Below are positions 46,701 through 55,700 of a DNA stretch of 64,000 bases, piece by piece. The DNA is taken from assembly GCA_947044405.1 (NCBI GenBank), contig CAMRHE010000157.1:3424501-3488500 (forward strand), read 5' to 3'. Numbering within the stretch: the first letter of the stretch is position 1; each line of letters begins with the position of its first letter. The notes under the pieces are model-generated. The model saw only the letters and a list, made by a program, of their open reading frames with translations. It did no database searches and had not been told where the DNA came from. The position numbers and the translations under genes are program-made. This DNA comes from Leptodactylus fallax (taxonomy: Eukaryota > Chordata > Amphibia > Anura > Leptodactylidae).

Positions 46701-49700
46701 AGGCAATGACTGCAGTATGTAGACATTGACCATACAGTGACCACAGTCACTCTACCATATGCCTCTACCATACACTGAGTGTAGCTTATAGGCAGTGACT
46801 GCAGTTTGCGACTGTAGTTTATGGGCTTTAACCATTCAATGACTCTAACTTTTATTCTTCGACCAAGTCTTGTCCACAGTCTGTGTGATTCTACCATACA
46901 TTGAGTGTACTTTATAGGTAGTGACTATAGGTTATACGCAGTGACTGCAGTTTATATGCCAGCTCCTTATTTGCCATTTGCTTTGTTGTGAATAAAGTCC
47001 CCAAACCAACCTGTTTTATAGTGGTAATACTCCACAGGTTCTGGACCACTGTTTTATATCCTAACTGTGGCCCACTGTGGGGGGGGGGAATCTCTTAGCC
47101 TTGAATATAGAAAAATGTAATAAAATCTCAGTAATGTAGAATCTTTCAGAGAATTTGTTAATTTCATCCCTTCTATTTCTGGCTGATGGGTAAGGAAGGG
47201 TTTAGTGTTCCTGGTCTTCTTCTGTAGTCCTCTCCTGGTGCACATGTTGGAGAATAATTTATATATTACTTATCATTATGATAGCAATATTAGAATAAGT
47301 TCAAAAGAAGGGAGCATATTAATAGAATACTTGCTGGGATTTTTTTCAAGCATATTCTACTTTTATCAATCCTTTTCACATATTTAAGAGGTTGCCTGGG
47401 CAAAAAAAAATTTAAAATAGGCCGGGGGGAGGTGAAAAGGAAAAAAAAAAAAATCATACTCGCCTGTCCCCGGAACTCTGGTGTCCTATCAGCGGGGTCC
47501 TGTCCTGCTGCTACGGTGTCTTCTCGAAGTGAAACTCGACGGCTGTGACCTTAGGCTGATTGGCCTTAGCGGCCTCAGGTATTGACCCAGGGACCTCACG
47601 TGTCTTCCATCACATGTGAGGTAGCGACCTCAGCGGGGACTTCCTCCGGAAGACAGCAAGAAGGAACCGGCAGGTCCGGACCACGCTGGCAAGCACCAAA
47701 GCATCAGGGAAAGGTGAGTATGATTTATAAATTTTTTTTTTTTTTTTTTTTTAACCTCTCCAGGTCTATATAAAATTTTTGCCTGGACAGCCCCTTTAAC
47801 TACTTCAGTAACGGGCCAACTTCAGTATCGGATTAGACACATTTTTGGGTTTTTTTTGTATGTGCGGTTTTGAGGGCTGTAACATTTTTATCATTTGGGT
47901 TATTCAACTAATTTCTGTGTCTTTTTTCAGTGACACATAGGGCTTTATTTTTATGTTTTTATTTTTTGCATGTGTTTTAATTTTTTTTAATATTTTTTTC
48001 ACTTTTTTATTTTATTTTTTTATTTAATAGCACAAAAGTGCTAATAAACTTTTAAAAATATTTTTTCCTCTCCATTACGGTAATATTTATTTTGTATGGT
48101 GTCATCGGGGTGGGGCTAAAACCTGTAATAAAGGCGTGTTTTTAACGTATTAGGGTGGGTTCACACTTGCATGTGGATTGGGAAAGGTTTGAGACGCATT
48201 GCTTAAAAACCCATTAACTTCAATGGGTTTTTAAAGCAATGCACGGGTGTGCGCTTAAACTCTGCGCCACAAAGCCGTTTTTTTTCGTCGGAAACAAAGT
48301 CGGACATGCAGGACCTTATTTTATTTTAATTATTTTTTTTACTTAGACCTTTGGGGACATCTAATCCCCTCCTTTTTTTTTTTTTTTTTTTTTTTTTGTG
48401 GAGGAGGCCGATTTCCCTTGTAACTGGAGCTGACACATTTAGCCCCAGTTGCAGGAGGAATACAGCCTCCTGCCCATAACCACAGAGCTGATCTAGGTCC
48501 TTTAAGACTCGGAAGCTCTAACGGACTGACTTCGGCAGATCACGTGACCGCTTGGTCAGAGGGCAGCTTCAGCATGGCGACGCACATAGCTGTGTATACA
48601 GCGCTCATTGAGCGCTGTGCATACAGTGATCAGAAATGCAGGGACGATCATAAACTTTCCCTGTCTTCTCTCTGGGAGCTCCGGTTGAAGTTACAGCCGG
48701 CTCCCTATTTCAGCAGCTGCACAATATATATTTATTTATTTATTTATTTTAATGATACTTGAGGAGCCTAATAGTTCATTCACACATGGCGGGGTACAGT
48801 ACAATGCCAGGATTTTTAGAAATTCATTGCTGAAATTTAGGTCATGTTGTGGAACTGTAAGTTAGCAGCATACCCTCAGGCTGGGTTCACACCAGCGCTT
48901 GAAATTAGAGTCTATGGGGTCCGTGGGTAACCGCTTTTAAGTGGAGCAGGTTTCCATTCTGGGGGTCTCCAAGTGGACCCCCCAAACGTAAACCCAAATG
49001 CAGGTGTGAACCTAGCGTAACTGTTGTAGAATCTGTCCTATGTTGTAAGAGCTAAAATCTGTGTGTGAAAGGGAACCTATCAGCAGCTTTATGCCCCCTA
49101 AACTTCTTTAAATGGTGAATAACCTTTTAGACAATTTAGTCTCATTTCATAGAGCATGTGATTCTGGACCAAAATGTAGTGCACTTTAATTAAAAATGTG
49201 GTTGATTTCTGCCTGAAAAACCTCTCTAAAGTTCCTGCCACTGCGTGTCTCCCTTCTAGCTAATTTTCAGTTCACTCCCTGTTGCTAGCCAAGGGCTGTC
49301 CATAGATACATTAAATAAATAAGACAGGATCACAGTGAGTGAAGGGAGAAGGTTCTTTTCTCTTTTCACACAGTGAATGCAGATGGGAGGGGTTGATTCT
49401 CCTCACAGCCTGCACATGTCTGAACACTATTTCTCTGTGCAAATGACTGAACACTCTGCAAATCTCACAGTTTACAATGTAAGGGAAAAGTCTTCTGTAC
49501 TTGTATCTACTTCTGACTACTTGTGTGATTACATATGGGATATTATTCACAGTAAGCAGCTTTCTTGACTGTGGTGACAGATTGTATTTTTTTTTTTTTC
49601 TTTTGTTTTAGCTGCAGGCCTGCATGTAATTCCTCTGTGTTTGTGGGCCAGTGTTCCTGGATTTCCTGTATTATGGTCTTTTGGGTTTCTCTGTGATTTT

Positions 49701-52700
49701 GTTTATGTTACTGTTCTGCCATACTGCCAGGAGAAACTGTATCAGTAATGGATAGGGGAGGAGCGCAGACTGTTCCTTGTTATATACGCCTACAGACTCA
49801 GACACAAATGCAAAATGTGCTGCAGCCATAATGTGATTATTAGCAGTAGAAAAACTAATGAGGCATATTTCAACTTTTCTTGAAAACTCGGGTACCCTTT
49901 AACTGCATTATACCATAGGTACTGGAGATATTTTACAGGGGTTGTCCAGGTAAAAATGGACAAACCTTTTAAAGTTTAAATAAGCTGGGGGCAGTGAAAG
50001 AAAAAAAAAAAAAAAAAAGTATTCTCACCTGTCCCCGTTGCTGAGGTCTCCTCCCGTGTCATCTGCTCCCGGCATTGTGCTGAAGCTGCTGATTGGCCTC
50101 AGCGGTCACATGTCCACTGAGGCCAATCAGCGAAGGGCCTGAATGTCACTACCTGTGACATCACGGGTCCTCTTCCTTGAGGCCGCTGATAGGCTTCAGC
50201 ACAACGCCGGAAAAGTCCCAGAAGAGCAAACGAACCAAGAGGAGAGGGACGACAACGGAGCAACTTGGACAGGTGAGTATGTATTTTTTATTTTTATTAT
50301 TATTTATTTATTTTTTTCACTGCACCCAACGTATTTAAACTTTAAAAATTTAGCCTGGACAACCCCTTTAAGGTTGTCAAGTGTTTTGACTTGCTCTAAT
50401 TACAAAAGAATTGGAAGGGAAGCCAAGTCCTTTTCTCTGGCACAGATTTTGCAGAGCTTTTGCACTTCATGCTCCCTGTGCACTATTTCCTCCATTAGGC
50501 TTTGGCAGGTGCTTTAACATGCTAAAATGGAACTAGGTATTTTCTGCTCCTGTCAGCTAGAGATTACTGTTATTTGACCATAACTTTTGTGTATTACAAT
50601 ATTGAAGAACACTGTATGTATAATACTATAGTCCATATTAAACACTGAACAGGAATAATTGTGTTTGCATTTGTAAATACTAAGGTTAGTTTAGACCAGA
50701 GGTTCCCAAACTTTTTTTTTCTCGTAGACCACTTTCAAAATTTTACTGGTTTCGGTGGACCCCCTGCTGCTACATTTCTACCATATTCCCAAAACGCGTC
50801 AAAAAATGTGAAGATTAGATCTAATGTAGACCCCCGTTCAGTCTCCCGTGGACCCCTGGGGGTCCACCTGGACCACTTTGGGAATCATTGGTTTAGACTC
50901 TACATAATATTGCTTGGCTTTCTAAACATGACTCTCTAAACCTTAGAAAGCAAGCAATACTCTATAGCTCCAACTTTGGTCTGTTCCATTTCCCCACTTG
51001 GTGTGGCACATACCATGAACCTGGCCTTCAGATTCATTTCCAGTAATCTGGTCAAAAAATATATGCTGGTTATGAATCATTAAGAACATAATAATAATAA
51101 TTCAATATTTTTATGTACTTAAAGGGGTTGTCCGGCCTAAAATGTTGTTCATTAATTATGCTGGGGAAGTTATAGAAAACCATACTTGCCTGTCCCTGTT
51201 GCTCCGGTGCCTCCTTGTGCGGTCTGGTACTGCAGCTATGTTATTGTCTTCCAGCGGAAGTATCTGCCCCACATGACAGTTAAGGCCAATCAGCGACCTC
51301 AAGAAGGGAACTGGAGACATCACTACCTGTGACGTCCCCGGTTCCCTTCCTGTGGCCGGGCCTCAGCAGTCACGTGACCGCCAAGGCCAATCAGCGGCCT
51401 CAGCGGAAGGGATCCGTCATAGCCGGTGAGAAATTCATCAACAAGAAGGCAGTCAACTGGACCAGACTGCCCTGGGAAGACAATGGAGCATCGAGGACAG
51501 ATGAATATGTGTTTTTTTTTTTTTTTTTTGTTTTTTTTTCACCTCTCCCAGCCTAATTAGAATATATTATTTAGTCTGGACAACCTCTTTAAGTTTATTT
51601 GACATTTGAACATAAAGAATGCCAGTGTTGGAAAGTCACAAGGGACAGATTCTCTTTAGGCTCTGGCTAAAGCTGAATGACAGTCTGCTTGTAGTTTTGT
51701 TGCATAGGATATTATACACAGTGATTTACTACCTTTTGTGCAACACTATGCTGGTACAAGATGGGCATGTGACTCTGGTACTCAATATTAAGTCACACCA
51801 TGTTTACTGTATATTCTGCAAAGTATCTTCTCAGCCTTGACATAAGGTATAGTTCACAGCCTGAGATACAGAAAGGATGCCAGGATGTGGTGGTGTCCTC
51901 CAGGAAGCAAAGTGTTAAAGGCTTCCCACAAAGAATATTTGGATGTGTGGTAAAGGTTAAATCATCCACCCCAATTTCTAGGTGGGCCATTTCCTCTATT
52001 GCATACAATTGGCCATAATTTTATTTACTGTACCAGCCAGACTTTGAAAGTGACAGATCAAAACTAATATCATGTTAGATGGTAACCAAGAAATTCTTTC
52101 TGTAACTCTGCTTTTACGTTTTTTTGTTTAGGGGTAAGGAGAAACTTTGCCGTGCAAAGGATTGTCCTTAAAGGGGTTATCCAGCTTCCAAAAATTTATG
52201 TGCAAATACAGTACAGACCAAAAGTTTGGACACACCTTCTCATTCCAAGAGCTTTCTGTATTTTCATGACTATGAAAAGTCACACTGACACAAACAATAA
52301 CACAGGGAATTATATACTTACAAAAAAGGCAACTGAAAAACATATTCTGGTCTCAAGTGCCACCGCTTGTCCTTGCCACTCTGGCATCTCTGATGGCTTC
52401 AGGAGGTGGCCCTGAATGGTTTCACCACAGGTGGCCCTGTCAGGTTTAATAAGTGGGATTTCTTGCCTTATAAATGGGGGTGGCCTCAGGGACCTCGACT
52501 GTGTTGTTCAAAATTCAGGTAGATTCACACTGAAGGCCTACTCAATGGAGTGTTAGAATTTATATTATGGCAAGAAAAAAAGAAGTTAAAAAAAAAAAAG
52601 GGGGGGTTTTTTTTTTAAGAAATGAAGGTCGTCAGTCCGAACACATGTGCTTTGAAAGTGTCCCCAAGTGCAGTGGCCAAAACCATCAAGCGCTACAAAG

Positions 52701-55700
52701 AAACTGGCTCACATGAGGATCGCCCCAGGAAAGGAAGACCAAGAGTCACCTCTGCTGCGGAGGATAAGTTCATCCGAGTCACCAGCCTCAGAAATCACAG
52801 GTTAACAGCAACTCAGATTAGAGACCAGGTCAATGCCACACAGAGTTCTAGCAGCAGACACATCTCTACAACAACTGTTAAGAGGAGACTGTGTGCAGCA
52901 GGCCTTCATGGTAAAATAGCTGCTAGGAAACCACTGCTAAGGACAGGCAACAAGCAGAAGAGACTTGTTTGGGCTAAAGAACACAAGGAATGGACATTAG
53001 ACCTGTGGAAATCTGTGCTTTGGTCTGATGAGTCCAAATTTGAGATCTTTGGTTCCAACCACCGTGTCTTTGTGCAACGCAGAAAAGGTGAACGAATGGA
53101 CTCTACATGCCTGGTTCCCACCGTGAAGCATGGAGGAGGAGGTGTGATGGTGTGGGGGTGGTTTGCTGGTGACACTGTTGGGGATTTATTCAAAATTGAA
53201 GGAATACTGAACCAGCATGGTTACCACAGCATCTTGCAGCGGCATGCTATTCCATCCGGTTTGCGTTTAGTTGGACCATCATTTATTTTTCAACAGGACA
53301 ATGACCCCAAACACACCTCCAGACTGTGTAAGGGCTATTTGACCAAGAAGGAGAGTGATGGGGTGCTACGCCAGATGACCTGGCCTCCACAGTCACCAAT
53401 CGAGTTGGTTTGGGGTGAGCTGGACCGCAGATTGAAGGCAAAAGGGCCAACAAGTGCTAAGCATCTCTGGGAACTCCTTCAAGACTGTTGGAAGACCATT
53501 TCATGACTACTTCTTGAAGCTCATTAAGAGAATGCCAAGAGTGTGCAAAGCGGTAATCAAAGCAAAAGGTGGCTACTTTGAAGAACCTAGAATATAAGAC
53601 ATATTTTCAGTTGTTTCACACTTTTTTGTTAAGTATATAATTCCACATGTGTTAATTCATAGTTTTGATGAATCTACAATTTTTATAGTCATGAAAATAC
53701 AGAAAACTCTTGGAATGAGAAGGTGTGTCCAAACTTTTGGTCTGTACTGTATATCCACGTCAGTGCTAAATACTCACTGTACCCTTGTGAAGCCTTTGCT
53801 TGGCTTTATTTTACTTGCTGCTCCTTGTATCACTGTTATTAACATTCAGTGAATCTGTGGACAAACTACTTCTCCCATGATTCATCTGCTCTCTCCCTCC
53901 CTATCTCCCTTCTCCACTCTCTAAACAAAGACTACACAAGGTAACAGTGAATATGTAGAACTGATGTGGATGTATTTTCACATTTTTTAGAAGCTGGATA
54001 ACTCATTTAACAAACTGTTCATTATGTGTTTGATTTTATTGGGGTAAATCCAGACACATCAGACATTTTCCACTTCAGATATGACGGCCTTGTAGTCTGC
54101 ATGGATTTTTTCCACTACATGTGAATGTCAAGTGTCACAGACTTTTGGTGCATACCTGTCAATTCACCCTTGGAATTAAAAAATTTTAGCACCAAAATGC
54201 AGGTAAAATACAGATAATATATGTTCAAAATATAAACTGATAATATTGGTCAGTATACAGCCTGGTATACATGAAGTCAATTAACCTTGAATAATATACG
54301 ATAACCTTTGATGCATTTATCACTGTTTTTTATATAGGTTTTATGACCAGAGATTAGAAAAAAAGGATCAAGGAGCACTTCTAGTATAATGGCCAATGAT
54401 GTCTCTGTCTTTCTAACTTTAGTTTTGTTCCTGCTGTCAAGGCAACATAATTCATAAAAGCTTTTGCTTTATAGCCTTCATAATTCTAAGTATAGCTAAT
54501 AATAGCTCTCTTAGGCTAGTCTTACATTGCCATTGTTTTGTCCATTGTTCTGATCCATCATAGGATCAAAACAAAGGTCTTAAAGTTGACTGCTGATGGA
54601 GCATTGTCCATATGCTTCCTATATCATTGACTGTAATGTTAGAAAAAAAAGAAGATTTCTTCCATAATGTATGTGTGTTTTCCTTTGGAAAAAAAAAAAT
54701 CTTGCATGCCATAGCATAACGCTAGATTCACATTAGCTTTCGGGTTTCCATTCTTCGGGTCCGCTTGGGGATTCGAAAAATGGAATCCCTATCTGCTTAA
54801 AAAGTGTTTTCCACCCGAAATCGGCGGAGAGAAAAGTACTGCTTCAGGACTTTTCTCTCTGCATATTTTAAGCGGAATGGGGGACTGAGTCCCCAAACGG
54901 TCACACAATGCTATGAGAATACGTACGAGAAAATGAAGGAATTATTTCAGATAAACCGTTTCTGGGCAAATGCAGTTGTTTAGCATAAAACATACCACTA
55001 TGTAATCTAATTATAGAGAATCTCGGACAAGAAGATACAAGGTCCTATTCCAGTCATCTGTTTAGCATCCTTGTCTAATGCACTGGAACACAAAATACAA
55101 ACGAGATACGATTCTGAGCTTGAGCTCCCCTGCTATTTTATCCATGGCTGCAAGTGTTGTGTGTGTGAAGGCCATGCTTGGCAATAAGATGCAAGTGTAC
55201 TGAATTATACCTTCAGGGTGTGTTCACACAGAGGAATTTGCCGCAGATTTGGGGGCAGAATCCGCCCCCGAATCCGGAGCAGATTCCTCCCGAATCCACC
55301 TCCCATTGTTTTCAATGGGAGGCAGAGATCGCTGCAGAACGCAGAAAAAAGAAGCGTCCTGCTCCATCTTGCCGAGGATTCCGCGCACGGTGTCCGTGGC
55401 TCGAGACTCCCTCCTGATTAGGCCCATTCATCCGGAACTAATCAGGAGCGGCATGCTGCGACGGATTGCTGATGCACTGCATCGGCATCCTGTTGCGGCA
55501 GACCGCGGCAAAAATTCCGGCGGCGGAAAATGATTTTCATTTTCCGCTGTGTGAACACACCCTTCAAGTTTACTTAACTTTTAACAGGCTCTGCATAAAT
55601 CAATAGTACAGTCTGCATAACATCTTTTCTGGGCATTATATAACCTGTGTACTGCATTTTTAGCCGTTTTCTCCTCTGCAGACTCTCTAATTTTCCCTTC

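Larger units (their letters stand above)
52172..54006. mobile_element. TTAA-flanked MITE interrupted by a Tc1 element
   Basis: TTAA lies at 52168-52171 and 54007-54010. The left arm AGGGGTTATCCAGCTTCCAA is only 37 bases before the Tc1 insertion. The right arm (53752-54006) ends TTAGAAGCTGGATAACTCAT. Without the insertion the host MITE would be about 290 bases. Confidence 0.78.
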
